Shown: positions 23,001 through 37,625, numbered from the stretch's first letter. The stretch: DNA of 64,000 bases from Amaranthus tricolor (GCF_026212465.1 NC_080055.1:14337783-14401782); one strand, 5' to 3'. Numbers and translations: made by a program. The notes: generated by a model not told the origin, from the letters alone.

Positions 23001-26000
23001 ACGTTTTTGCCACTTTATCGCATAAAGTAGCTCAAACTTTGTTTGTATTGCCCGAAACATGACACACAACATTATTTGGTATAAATTATTGTGTTGAGGT
23101 GGTTAGAATTTTAAATAATAGTCCTATACTAGAAATTACGCATTAAGTTTCGATTTTAAGGGTTTTTAGGAGTTTGTTGCACTTTTGTGCACAAAGTAGC
23201 TCAAACTTGGTTTGTTTTGCACGAAACATGGCACACAACACTATTTGGTATATATTATTGTGTTGAAGCGGTTAGAATTATAAATCATAGTCATATGTTA
23301 GAAATTACGTGTTAAGTTGTGATTTTAAGGGTTTTTAAGCGTTTTTTGCACTTTTGCGCATAAAGTAGCTCGAACTTAGTTTGTTTTGCACAAAACTTGG
23401 CAAAAACCACTGATTAGGATTTTTTATTGTGTCAAAGTGGTTAGAATTGTATATCATAGTCATATAGTAGAAATTACGTGTTAAGTTGTGATTTTAAGAG
23501 TTTTTAAGCGTTTCGCCACTTTAGCGCATAAACTAGCTCAAACTTTGTTTGTTTTGCACGAAACTTGACACACAACACTATTTCGTATATATTATGGTGT
23601 TGAGCTAGTTAGAATTTTAAATAATAGTCATATACTAGAAATTACGTGTTAAGTTTCGATTTTAAGGGTTTTTAAGTGTTTATTGCACTTTTGTGCAAAA
23701 AGTAGCTCAAACTTGGATTGTTTTGCGCGAAACATGGCAAACAACACTATATGGTAAATATTATTGTGTTGAAGTGGTTAGAATTATAAATCATAGACAT
23801 ATGCAAGAAATTACGTGTTAAGTTGCGAGTTTAAGGGTTTTAAAGCATTTTTGGCACTTTTACGCATAAAGTTGCTTAAAGTTGGTTTGTTTTGCACGAA
23901 ACTTGGAACACAACAGTATTTGGTATATATTATTGTGTTGAGGTTTTTAGAATTGTAAATAATAGTCATATACTAGAAACTACGTGTTAAGTTGCGATTT
24001 TAAGGGTTTTTAAGCGTTTATTGCACCTTTGCGCACAAAGTAGCTCAAACTTGGTTTTTTTTGCAAGAAACATTGCACACAACACTATTTGGTATATATT
24101 ATTGTGTTGAAGTGGTTGGAATGATAAATCATAGTTATATGCTGGAAATTACGTGTTAAGTTGCAATGTTAAGGATTTTTAAGCGTTTTTGACACGTTTG
24201 CGCATAAAGTATCTCAAACTTAGTTTGTTTTGTACGAAACTTGGCAGACAACACTATTTGGTATATTTCATTGTGTTGAAGTGGTTAGAATTTTAAATCA
24301 TAGTCATATAGTAGAAATTACGTGTTAAGTTGCGATTTTAAGGGTTTTTAAACGTTTTTGCCACTTTAGCGCATAAAGTAGCTCAAACTTGGTTTGTATT
24401 GCCCGAAACTGGACACACAACACTATTTGGTATATATTATTGTGTTGAGGTGGTTAGAATTGTAAATAATAGTCATATACTAGAAATTACGCGTTAAGTT
24501 TCGATTTTAAGGATTTTTAAGCGTTTGTTGCACTTTTGTGCACAAAGAAGCTCAAACTTGGTTTGTTTTGCATGAAACATGGCACACAACACTATTTGGT
24601 ATATATTATAGTGTTGAAGTGGTTAAAATTATAAATCATAGTCATATGCTAGAAATTACGTGTTAAGTTTCGATTTTAAGGGTTTTAAGATTTTTTTGCA
24701 CTTTTGCGCATAAAGTAGCTCGAACTTAGTGTGTTTTGCACAAAACTTGACAAATAACACTGTTTGGGATATTTTATTGTGTTAAAGTGGTTAGAATTGT
24801 ATATCATAGTCATATAGTTGAAATTTCGTGTCAAGTTGCGATTTTAAGAGTTTTTAAGCGTTTTTGCCACTTTAGCGCATAAAGTAGCTCAAACTTTGTT
24901 TGTTTTGCACGAAACTTGGCACACAACACTATTTGGTATATATTATTGTTTTGAAGTGGTTAGAATCGTAAATTATGGTCATATACTAGAATTTACGTGT
25001 TAAGTTGCGATTTTAAGGGTTTTTAAGTGTGTTTGGCACTTTTGCGCATAAAGTAGCTAGAACTTAGTTTGTTTTGCACGAAACTTGGCAAACAACAGTA
25101 TTTAGTATATTTTATTGTGTTGAAGTGGTTAGAATTGTAAATCATAGTCATATAGTAGAAATTGCGTGTTAAGTTGCGATTTTAAGGGTTTTTTTAACGG
25201 TTTTGCCACTTTAGCGCATAAAGTAGCTCAAACTTTGTTTGTATTGCCCGAAATTTGACACACAACACTATATGGTATATATTATTGTGTCGAGGTAGTT
25301 AGAATTGAAAATAATAGTCATATACAAGAAATTACGCGTTAAGTTACGATGTTAAGGGTTTTTAAGCGTTTGTTGCACTTTTGTGCACAAAGTAGCTCAA
25401 ATTTAGTTTGTTTTACACAAAACTTTACAAACAACACTGTTTGGTATATATTATTGTGTTGAAGTGGTTAGAATTATAAATCATAGTCATATGCTAGAAA
25501 TTACGTGTTAAGTTGCGATTTTAAGGGCTTTAAGCATTTTTTGCACTTTTGCGCATAAAGTAGCTCGAACTTAGTTTGTTTTGCACAAAACTTGGCAAAA
25601 ACCACTGTTTGGGATATTTTATTGTGTTAAAGTGGTTAGAATTGTATATCATATTCATATTGTAGAAATTACATGTTAAGTTGCGATTTTAAGAGTTTTT
25701 AAGCGTTTTTGCCACTTTAGCGCATAAAGTAGCTCAAACTTTGTTTGTTTTGCACGAAACTTTACACACAACACTATTTGGTATATATTATTGTTTTGAG
25801 GTGGTTAGAATCGTAAATAATAGTCATATACTAGAAATTACGTGTTAAGTTGCGATTTTAAGGGTTTTTAAGTGTTTTCGGCACTTTTGCGCATAAAGTA
25901 GCTCAAACATAGTTTGTTTTGCACGAAACTTGGCAAACAACACTATTTGGTATAATTTATTGTGTTGAAATGGTTAGAATTGTAAATCCTAGTCATATAG

Positions 26001-29000
26001 TAGAAATTACATGTTAAGTTGCGATTTTAAGGGTTTTTAAACGTTTTTGCCACTTTATCGCATAAAGTAGCTCAAACTTTGTTTGTATTGCCCGAAACAT
26101 GACACACAACATTATTTGGTATAAATTATTGTGTTGAGGTGGTTAGAATTTTAAATAATAGTCCTATACTAGAAATTACGCGTTAAGTTTCGATTTTAAG
26201 GGTTTTTAGGAGTTTGTTGCACTTTTGTGCACAAAGTAGCTCAAACTTGGTTTGTTTTGCACGAAACATGGCACACAACACTATTTGGTATATATTATTG
26301 TGTTGAAGCGGTTAGAATTATAAATCATAGTCATATGTTAGAAATTACGTGTTAAGTTGTGATTTTAAGGGTTTTTAAGCGTTTTTTGCACTTTTGCGCA
26401 TAAAGTAGCTCGAACTTAGTTTGTTTTGCACAAAACTTGGCAAAAACCACTGATTAGGATTTTTTATTGTGTCAAAGTGGTTAGAATTGTATATCATAGT
26501 CATATAGTAGAAATTACGTGTTAAGTTGTGATTTTAAGAGTTTTTAAGCGTTTCGCCACTTTAGCGCATAAACTAGCTCAAACTTTGTTTGTTTTGCACG
26601 AAACTTGACACACAACACTATTTCGTATATATTATGGTGTTGAGCTAGTTAGAATTTTAAATAATAGTCATATACTAGAAATTACGTGTTAAGTTTCGAT
26701 TTTAAGGGTTTTTAAGTGTTTATTGCACTTTTGTGCAAAAAGTAGCTCAAACTTGGATTGTTTTGCGCGAAACATGGCAAACAACACTATATGGTAAATA
26801 TTATTGTGTTGAAGTGGTTAGAATTATAAATCATAGACATATGCAAGAAATTACGTGTTAAGTTGCGAGTTTAAGGGTTTTAAAGCATTTTTGGCACTTT
26901 TACGCATAAAGTTGCTTAAAGTTGGTTTGTTTTGCACGAAACTTGGAACACAACAGTATTTGGTATATATTATTGTGTTGAGGTTTTTAGAATTGTAAAT
27001 AATAGTCATATACTAGAAACTACGTGTTAAGTTGCGATTTTAAGGGTTTTTAAGCGTTTATTGCACCTTTGCGCACAAAGTAGCTCAAACTTGGTTTTTT
27101 TTGCAAGAAACATTGCACACAACACTATTTGGTATATATTATTGTGTTGAAGTGGTTGGAATGATAAATCATAGTTATATGCTGGAAATTACGTGTTAAG
27201 TTGCAATGTTAAGGATTTTTAAGCGTTTTTGACACGTTTGCGCATAAAGTATCTCAAACTTAGTTTGTTTTGTACGAAACTTGGCAGACAACACTATTTG
27301 GTATATTTCATTGTGTTGAAGTGGTTAGAATTTTAAATCATAGTCATATAGTAGAAATTACGTGTTAAGTTGCGATTTTAAGGGTTTTTAAACGTTTTTG
27401 CCACTTTAGCGCATAAAGTAGCTCAAACTTGGTTTGTATTGCCCGAAACTGGACACACAACACTATTTGGTATATATTATTGTGTTGAGGTGGTTAGAAT
27501 TGTAAATAATAGTCATATACTAGAAATTACGCGTTAAGTTTCGATTTTAAGGATTTTTAAGCGTTTGTTGCACTTTTGTGCACAAAGAAGCTCAAACTTG
27601 GTTTGTTTTGCATGAAACATGGCACACAACACTATTTGGTATATATTATAGTGTTGAAGTGGTTAAAATTATAAATCATAGTCATATGCTAGAAATTACG
27701 TGTTAAGTTTCGATTTTAAGGGTTTTAAGATTTTTTTGCACTTTTGCGCATAAAGTAGCTCGAACTTAGTGTGTTTTGCACAAAACTTGACAAATAACAC
27801 TGTTTGGGATATTTTATTGTGTTAAAGTGGTTAGAATTGTATATCATAGTCATATAGTTGAAATTTCGTGTCAAGTTGCGATTTTAAGAGTTTTTAAGCG
27901 TTTTTGCCACTTTAGCGCATAAAGTAGCTCAAACTTTGTTTGTTTTGCACGAAACTTGGCACACAACACTATTTGGTATATATTATTGTTTTGAAGTGGT
28001 TAGAATCGTAAATTATGGTCATATACTAGAATTTACGTGTTAAGTTGCGATTTTAAGGGTTTTTAAGTGTGTTTGGCACTTTTGCGCATAAAGTAGCTAG
28101 AACTTAGTTTGTTTTGCACGAAACTTGGCAAACAACAGTATTTAGTATATTTTATTGTGTTGAAGTGGTTAGAATTGTAAATCATAGTCATATAGTAGAA
28201 ATTGCGTGTTAAGTTGCGATTTTAAGGGTTTTTTAACGGTTTTGCCACTTTAGCGCATAAAGTAGCTCAAACTTTGTTTGTATTGCCCGAAATTTGACAC
28301 ACAACACTATATGGTATATATTATTGTGTCGAGGTAGTTAGAATTGAAAATAATAGTCATATACAAGAAATTACGCGTTAAGTTACGATGTTAAGGGTTT
28401 TTAAGCGTTTGTTGCACTTTTGTGCACAAAGTAGCTCAAATTTAGTTTGTTTTACACAAAACTTTACAAACAACACTGTTTGGTATATATTATTGTGTTG
28501 AAGTGGTTAGAATTATAAATCATAGTCATATGCTAGAAATTACGTGTTAAGTTGCGATTTTAAGGGCTTTAAGCATTTTTTGCACTTTTGCGCATAAAGT
28601 AGCTCGAACTTAGTTTGTTTTGCACAAAACTTGGCAAAAACCACTGTTTGGGATATTTTATTGTGTTAAAGTGGTTAGAATTGTATATCATATTCATATT
28701 GTAGAAATTACATGTTAAGTTGCGATTTTAAGAGTTTTTAAGCGTTTTTGCCACTTTAGCGCATAAAGTAGCTCAAACTTTGTTTGTTTTGCACGAAACT
28801 TTACACACAACACTATTTGGTATATATTATTGTTTTGAGGTGGTTAGAATCGTAAATAATAGTCATATACTAGAAATTACGTGTTAAGTTGCGATTTTAA
28901 GGGTTTTTAAGTGTTTTCGGCACTTTTGCGCATAAAGTAGCTCAAACATAGTTTGTTTTGCACGAAACTTGGCAAACAACACTATTTGGTATAATTTATT

Positions 29001-32000
29001 GTGTTGAAATGGTTAGAATTGTACATCCTAGTCATATAGTAGAAATTACATGTTAAGTTGCGATTTTAAGGGTTTTTAAACGTTTTTGCCACTTTATCGC
29101 ATAAAGTAGCTCAAACTTTGTTTGTATTGCCGGAAACATGACACACAACATTATTTGGTATAAATTATTGTGTTGAGGTGGTTAGAATTGTAAATAATAG
29201 TCCTATACTAGAAATTACGCGTTAAGTTTCGATTTTAAGGGTTTTTAGGAGTTTGTTGCACTTTTGTGCACAAAGTAGCTCAAACTTGGTTTGTTTTGCA
29301 CGAAACATGGCACACAACACTATTTGGTATATATTATTGTGTTGAAGCGGTTAGAATTATAAATCATAGTCATATGTTAGAAATTACGTGTTAAGTTGCG
29401 ATTTTAAGGGTTTTTAAGCGTTTTTTGCACTTTTGCGCATAAAGTAGCTCGAACTTAGTTTGTTTTGCACAAAACTTGGCAAAAACCACTGATTAGGATT
29501 TTTTATTGTGTCAAAGTGGTTAGAATTGTATATCATAGTCATATAGTAGAAATTACGTGTTAAGTTGTGATTTTAAGAGTTTTTAAGCGTTTCGCCACTT
29601 TAGCGCATAAACTAGCTCAAACTTTGTTTGTTTTGCACGAAACTTGACACACAACACTATTTCGTATATATTATGGTGTTGAGCTAGTTAGAATTTAAAT
29701 AATAGTCATATACTAGAAATTACGTGTAAGTTTCGATTTTAAGGGTTTTTAAGTGTTTTCGGCACTTTTGCGCATAAAGTAGCTCAAACATAGTTTGTTT
29801 TGCACGAAACTTGGCAAACAACACTATTTGGTATAATTTATTGTGTTTGAAATGGTTAGAATTGTAAATCCTAGTCATATAGTAGAAATTACATGTTAAG
29901 TTGCGATTTTAAGGGTTTTTAAACGTTTTTGCCACTTTATCGCATAAAGTAGCTCAAACTTTGTTTGTATTGCCCGAAACATGACACACAACATTATTTG
30001 GTATAAATTATTGTGTTGAGGTGGTTAGAATTGTAAATAATAGTCCTATACTAGAAATTACGCGTTAAGTTTCGATTTTAAGGGTTTTTAGGAGTTTGTT
30101 GCACTTTTGTGCACAAAGTAGCTCAAAACTTGGTTTGTTTTGCACGAAACATGGCACACAACACTATTTGGTATATATTATTGTGTTGAAGCGGTTAGAA
30201 TTATAAATCATAGTCATATGTTAGAAATTACGTGTTAAGTTGCGATTTTAAGGGTTTTTAAGCGTTTTTTTTGCACTTTTGCGCATAAAGTAGCTCGAAC
30301 TTAGTTTGTTTTGCACAAAACTTGGCAAAAACCACTGATTAGGATTTTTTATTGTGTCAAAGTGGTTAGAATTGTATATCATAGTCATATAGTAGAAATT
30401 ACGTGTTAAGTTGTGATTTTAAGAGTTTTTAAGCGTTTCGCCACTTTAGCGCATAAACTAGCTCAAACTTTGTTTGTTTTGCACGAAACTTGACACACAA
30501 CACTATTTCGTATATATTATGGTGTTGAGCTAGTTAGAATTTTAAATAATAGTCATATACTAGAAATTAAGTGTTAAGTTTCGATTTTAAGGGTTTTTAA
30601 GAGTTTATTGCACTTTTGTGCAAAAAGTAGCTCAAACTTGGTTTGTTTTGCGCGAAACATGGAAAACAACACTATTTGGTAAATATTATTGTGTTGAAGT
30701 GGTTAGAATTATAAATCATAGACATATGCAAGAAATTACGTGTTAAGTTGCGAGTTTTAAGGGTTTTAAAGCATTTTTGGCACTTTTACGCATAAAGTTG
30801 CTTAAAGTTGGTTTGTTTTGCACGAAACTTGGAACACAACAGTATTTGGTATATATTATTGTGTTGAGGTTTTTAGAATTGTAAATATAGTCATATACTA
30901 GAAACTACGTGTTAAGTTGCGATTTTAAGGGTTTTTAAGCGTTTATTGCACCTTTGCGCACAAAGTAGCTCAAACTTGGTTTTTTTTGCAAGAAACATCG
31001 CACACAACACTATTTGGTATATATTATTGTGTTGAAGTGGTTGGAATGATAAATCATAGTTATATGCTGGAAATTACGTGTTAAGTTGCAATGTTAAGGG
31101 ATTTTTAAGCGTTTTTGACACGTTTGCGCATAAAGTATCTCAAACTTAGTTTATTTTGTACGAAACTTGGCAAACAACACTATTTGGTATATTTCATTGT
31201 GTTGAAGTGGTTAGAATTTTAATCATAGTCATATAGTAGAAATTACGTGTTAAGTTGCGATTTTAAGGGTTTTTAAACGTTTTTGCCACTTTAGCGCATA
31301 AAGTAGCTCAAACTTGGTTTGTATTGCCGAAACTGGACACACAACACTATTTGGTATATATTATTGTGTTGAGGTGGTTAGAATTGTAAATAATAGTCAT
31401 ATACTAGAAATTACGCGTTAAGTTTCGATTTTAAGGATTTTTAAGCGTTTGTTGCACTTTTGTGCACAAAGTAGCTCAAACTTGGTTTGTTTTGCACGAA
31501 ACATGGCACACAACACTATTTGGTATATATTATAGTGTTGAAGTGGTTAAAATTATAAATCATAGTCATATGCTAGAAATTACGTGTTAAGTTTCGATTT
31601 TAAGGGTTTTTAAGATTTTTTTTGCACTTTTGCGCATAAAGTAGCTCGAACTTAGTGTGTTTTGCACAAAACTTGACAAACAACACTGTTTGGGATATTT
31701 TATTGTGTTAAAGATTAGAATTGTATATCATAGTCATATAGTTGAAATTTCGTGTCAAGTTGCGATTTTAAGAGTTTTTAAGCGTTTTGCCACTTTAGCG
31801 CATAAAGTAGCTCAAACTTTGTTTGTTTTGCACGAAACTTGACACACAACACTATTTGGTATATATTATTGTTTTGAAGTGGTTAGAATCGTAAATTATA
31901 GTCATATACTAGAAATTACGTGTTAAGTTGCGATTTTAAGGGTTTTTAAGTGTGTTTGGCACTTTTGCGCATAAAGTAGCTAGAACTTAGTTTGTTTTGC

Positions 32001-33010
32001 ACGAAACTAGGCAAACAACAGTATTTAGTATATTTTATTGTGTTGAAGTCGTTAGGAATTGTAAATCATAGTCATATAGTAGAAATTGCGTGTTAAGTTT
32101 GCGATTTTAAGGGTTTTTTAACGGTTTTGCCACTTTAGCGCATAAAGTAGCTCAAACTTTGTTTGTATTGCCCGAAATTTGACACACAACACTATATGGT
32201 ATATATTATTGTGTCGAGGTAGTTAGAATTGAAAATAATAGTCATATACAAGAAATTACGCGTTAGAGTTACGATGTTAAGGGTTTTTTAAGCGTTTGTT
32301 GCACTTTTTGTGCACAAAGTAGCTCAATTTAGTTTGTTTTACACAAAACTTTACAAACAACACTGTTTGGTATATATTATTGTGTTGAAGTGGTTAGAAT
32401 TATAATCATAGTCATATGCTAGAAATTACGTGTTAAGTTGCGATTTTAAGGGCTTTAAGCATTTTTTGCACTTTTGCGCATAAAGTAGCTCGAACTTAGT
32501 TTGTTTTGCACAAAACTTGGCAAAAACCACTGTTTGGGATATTTTATTGTGTTAAAGTGGTTAGGAATTGTATATCATATTCATATTGTAGAAATTACAT
32601 GTTAAGTTGCGATTTTAAGAGTTTTTAAGCGTTTTTGCCACTTTAGCGCATAAAGTAGCTCAAAACTTTGTTTGTTTTGCACGAAACTTTACACACAACA
32701 CTATTTGGTATATTATATGGGTTTTGAGGTGGTTAGAATCGTAAATAATAGTCATATACTAGAAAATTACGTGTTAAGTTGCGATTTTAAGGGTTTTTTA
32801 AGTGTTTTCGGCACTTTTGCGCATAAAGTAGCTCAAACATAGTTTGTTTTGCACGAAACTTGGCAAACAACACTATTTAGTATAATTTATTGTGTTGAAA
32901 TGGTTAGATTGTACATCCTAGTCATATAGTAGAAATTACATGTTAAGTTGCGATTTTAAGGGTTTTTAAACGTTTTTGCCACTTTATCGCATAAAGTAGC
33001 TCAAACTTTG
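20011..33010 (+). repeat. Satellite array, forward orientation, subfamily B
   Basis: About 77 monomers of roughly 169 bp in the same orientation and subfamily as 7650-11123. No gene is visible; the open frames at 21450 and 31657 are satellite shadows. Many monomers carry the short dyad TTGCAC-TTTT-GTGCAA or TGCAC-TTTT-GTGCA. The array runs directly into the N gap. Confidence 0.95.
22840..33010 (+). repeat. 18-monomer higher-order repeat (3040 bp)
   Basis: The marker GTTTGTATTGCC(C/G)GAAACATG, set in a monomer with CTTTATCGCATAAAG, recurs at 23041, 26081, 29120 and 29963, and the sequence preceding the gap (to 33010) reaches the same phase again. The spacings are 3040, 3039, 843 and 3047 bp, i.e. 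18, 18, 5 and 18 monomers. The first two units are nearly identical over kilobases (for example 23160-24870 versus 26200-27910), so homogenisation is recent. An earlier, weaker relation of about 2026 bp (12 monomers) links 21660-22840 to 23690-24870. Confidence 0.9.
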
Positions 33011-33110
33011 NNNNNNNNNNNNNNNNNNNNNNNNNNNNNNNNNNNNNNNNNNNNNNNNNNNNNNNNNNNNNNNNNNNNNNNNNNNNNNNNNNNNNNNNNN
33101 NNNNNNNNNN
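33011..33110. other. Assembly gap (100 N)
   Basis: Exactly 100 N, the usual placeholder for a gap of unknown size. Satellite is forward before it and reversed after it, so the join is either a real inversion within the unassembled part or a scaffolding choice. Confidence 0.99.
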
Positions 33111-36100
33111 CCATGTTTCGTGAAAAACTAACCAAGTTTAAGCTACTTTATGCGCAAAAGTGCAAAAAACGCTTAAAAACCCTTAAAATCGCAACTAAAC
33201 ATGTAATATCTAGTATATGAATATTATTTAAAGATCTAACCACCTCAACACTATAATATATAAGAAATAGTGTCTTGTGTCAATTTTCGTGCAAAACAAA
33301 CAAAGTTTGAGCTACTTTATGCGCTACAGCGGCAAAAACGCTTAATAACCCTTAAAATCGCAAATTAACACGTAATTTCTACTATATGACTATTATTTAC
33401 AATTCTATCCTCTTCAATACAATAAAATATACGAAATACTGTTGTTCGCCATGTTTCGTGAAAAACAAACCACATTTGAGCTGCTTTATGCGCTAAAGTG
33501 GCAAAAACGCTTAAAAACCCTTAAAATCAAACTTAGCACGTAATTTCTACTATATGACTATGATATAGAATTCTAACCACATCAACACAATAAAATATTC
33601 CAAATAGAGTTGTTTGCCAAGTTTTGTGCAAAACAAAAAAAGTTTGAGCTACTTTGTGTGCAAAAGTGACAAAAACGCTTAAAAACTCTTAAAATTGAAA
33701 CTTAACACGTAATTTCCAGTATATCACTATGATTTACAATTCTAACCACTTCAACATAATAATATATACCAAATAGTGTTGTGTGCCAAGTTTCGTGCAA
33801 AACAAACCAAGTTTAAGCTACTTTATGCGCAAAAGTGCCAAAAACGCTTAAAAACCCTTAAAATCGCAACTAAACATGTAATATCTAGTATATGACTATT
33901 ATTTAAAATTCTAACAACCGCAACACAATAACATATACGAAATAGTGTTGCGTGTCAAGTTTCGTGCAAAACAAACAAAGTTCGAATTACTTTATGCGCT
34001 AAATTGGCAAAAACGCTTAATAACCCTTAAAATCGCAAATTAACACGTAATTTCTACTATATGACTCTTATTTACAAATATAACCACTTCAATACAATAA
34101 AATATACGAAATACTGATGTTTGCCATGTTTCGTGAAAAACAAACCATGTTTGAGCTACTTTATGCGCTAAAGCGGTAAAAATGTTTAAAAACCCTTAAA
34201 ATCTCAACTTAACACGTAATTTCTTCCATATGACTATGATTTACAATTTTAACAACTTCAACACCATAATATGTACCAAATAGTGTTGTGTGCCAAGTTT
34301 CGTGCAAAGCAAACCAAGTTTAAGCTACTTTATGCGCTAAAGTGGCAAAAACGCTTAATAATCCTTAAAATCGCAAATTAACACGTAATTTCTACTATAT
34401 GACTATTATTTGCAATTCTAACCACTTCAATACAATAAAATATATGAAATACGGTTGTTTGCCACGTTTCGTGCAAAACAAACCAAGTTTGAGCTACTTT
34501 ATGCGAAAAAGTGCAAAAAACGCTTAAAAACCCTTAAAATCGCCACATAACACGTAATTTCATGCATATGACTATGATTTACAATTCTAACCACTTCAAC
34601 ACCATAATATGTACCAAATAGTGTTGTGTGCCAAGTTTCGTGAAAATCAAACGAAGTTTAAGCTACTTTATGCGCAAAAGTAGCAAAAACGCTTGAAAAC
34701 CCTTAAAATCTAAACATAACACGTAATTTCTACTATATGACTATGATATACAATTCTAACCACTTCAACACAATAAAATATTCCAAATAGAGTTGTTTGC
34801 CAAGTTTCGTGCAAAACAAAAACAAAGTTTGAGCTACTTTATGCGCAAAAGTGACAAAAACGCTTAAAAACCCTTAAAATCGAAACTTAACACGTAATTT
34901 CTAGCATATGACTATGATTTACAATTCTGACCACTTCAACACAATAATATATACCAAATAGTGATGTGTGCCAAATTTCGTGCAAAACAAACCAAGTTTA
35001 AGCTACTTTATGCACAAAAGTGCCAAAAACGCTTAAAAACCCTTAAAATCGCAACTAAACATGTAATATCTAGTATATGAATATTATTTAAAGATCTAAC
35101 CACCTCAGCACTATAATATATAAGAAATAGTGTCTTGTGTCAATTTTCGTGCAAAACAAACAAAGTTTGAGCTACTTTATGCGCTACAGCGGCAAAAACG
35201 CTTAATAACCCTTAAAATCGCAAATTAACACGTAATTTCTACTATATGACTATTATTTACAATTCTAACCACTTCAATACAATAAAATATACGAAATACT
35301 GTTTTTTGCCATGTTTCGTGCAAAATAGACCAAATTTGAGCTAGTTTATGAGCTAAAGTGGCAAAAACGCTTAAAAACCTTTAAAATCGCAACTTAACAC
35401 GTAATTTCGAGCATATGACTATGATTTACAATTCTAACCACTTCAACACAATAAAATATTCCAAATACTGTTGTTTGCCAAGTTTCGTGTAAAACAAACC
35501 AAGTTTGAGCTACTTTATGCGCAAAAGTGCAAAAAACGCTTAAAAACCCTTAAAATCGCAACTTAACACGTAATTTCTTGCATACGACTATGATTTACAA
35601 TTCTAACTACTTCAACACCATAATACGTACCATATAGTGTTGTTTGTCAAGTTTCGTGCAAAACAAACCAAGTTTAAGCTACTTTATGCACAAAAGTGCC
35701 AAAAACGCTTAAAAATCCTTAAAATCGCAACTTAACATGTATTTTCTAGTATATGACTATTATTTACAATTATAACCATCTCAACATAGTAATTTATACC
35801 AAATAGTGTTGTGTGTCAAGTTTCGTGCAAAACAAACAATGTTTAATCTATTTTATGTGCTAAAGTGGCAAAAACCCTTAAAATCGAAACTTAACACGTA
35901 ATTTGTACTATATGACTATGATATACAATTCTAACCACTTCAACAAAATATTCCAAATAGAGTTGTCTTCCAAGTTTCGTGCAAAACAAACAAAGTTTGA
36001 GCTACTTTATGCGCAAAAGTGACAAAAACGCTTAAAAACCCTAAAAATCGAAACTTAACACGTCTTTTCTAGCATATGACTATGATTTACAATTCTAACC

Positions 36101-36649
36101 ACTTCAACACAATAATATATACCAAATAGTGTTGTGTGCAAAGTTTCGTGCAAAACAAACCATTTAAGCTACTTTATGCGAAAAAGTGCCAAAAACGCTT
36201 AAAAACCCTTAAAATCGGAACTAAACATGTAATATCTAGTATATGAATATTATTTACAGATCTAACCACCTCAACACTATAATATATACGAAATAGTGTT
36301 GTGTGCCAAATTTCGTGCAAAACAAACAAAGTTTAAGCTACTTTATGCGCTACAGTGGCAAAAACGCTTAATAACCCTTAAAATCGCAAATTAATACGTA
36401 ATTTCTACTATATTACTATTACTTACAATTCTAACCACTTCAATACAATAAAATATACGAAATACTGTTGTTTCCCATGTTTCGTGCAAAATAAACCAAG
36501 TTTGAGCTACTTTATGAGCTAAAGTGGCAAAAACGCTTAAAAACCCTTAAAATCGCAACTTAACACGTAATTTCTTGCATATGACTATGATTTACAATTA
36601 TAACCACTTCAACACAATAAAATAAACCAAATAGTGTTGTTTGCCAAGT

Positions 36650-37625
36650 TTCGTGCAAAACAAACCAAGTTTGAGCTACTTTATGTGCAAAAGTGCAAAA
36701 TACGCATAAAAAACCTTAAAATCGCAACATAACACGTAATTTCTTGCATATGACTATGATTTACAAATCTAACCACCTCAACGCCATAATATGTACCATA
36801 TAGTGTGGTGTGCCAAGTTTCGTGCAAAACAAACCAAGTTTATGCTACTTTATGCACAAAAGTGCCAAAAACGCTTAAAAACCCTTAAAATCGCAACTTA
36901 ACATGTAATTTCTAGTATATGACTATTATTTACAATTCTAACCACCTCAACACAATAATTTATACCAAATAGTGTTGTGTGTAAAGTTTCGTGCAAAACA
37001 AACAAAGTTTAAGCTACTTTATGCGCTAAAGTGGCAAAAACGCTTAAAAACCCTTAAAATTGAAACTTAACACATAATTTCTACTATATGACTATGATAT
37101 ACAATTCTAACCACTTCAACACAATAAAATATTCCAAATTGAGTTGTTTGCCATGTTTCGTGCAAAACAAACAAAGTTTGAGCTACTTTATGCGCAAAAG
37201 TGACAAAAACGCTTAAAAACCCTTAAAATCGAAACTTAACACATAATTTCAAACATATGACTATGATTTAAAATTCTAACCACTTCAACACAATAATATA
37301 TACCAAATAGTGTTGTGTGCCAAGTTTCGTGCAAAACAAACCAAGTTTAAACTACTTTATGCACAAAAGTGCCACTTAAAAACCCTTAAAATCGCAACTT
37401 AACACGTAATTTATTACATATGACTATGATTTACAATTCTAACCACTTCAACAACTTAATATGTACCAAATAGTATTGTGTAACAAGTTTCGTGCAAAAC
37501 AAACGAAGTTTAAGAAACAAACCAAGTTTAAGAAAAAATCAAGTTTAAGCTACTTTATGCACAAAAGTGCCAAAAACGCTTAAAAACCCTCAAAATCGCA
37601 ACTTAACATGTAATTTCTAGTATAT
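36650..37625 (-). repeat. Segmental satellite duplication, copy 1 (uninterrupted)
   Basis: This stretch has unusual markers found again about 4.0 kb away: a monomer with TACGCATAAAAAAC and a monomer with three partial copies of CAAGTTTAAG (37505-37555). The second copy is 40670-41631. Here the sequence runs uninterrupted through TAATTTCTAGTATATGAC, so it shows the satellite without the viral insertion. Ends are approximate. Confidence 0.7.

Noticed and set aside
7850..32000. Telomere-like TTTTAAGGGTTTTT words
   Set aside because: They occur once per 169-bp monomer and do not form TTTAGGG tandem runs.
33008..33220. Open frame running through the N gap
   Set aside because: Artefact of translating unknown bases; the visible part is reversed satellite.
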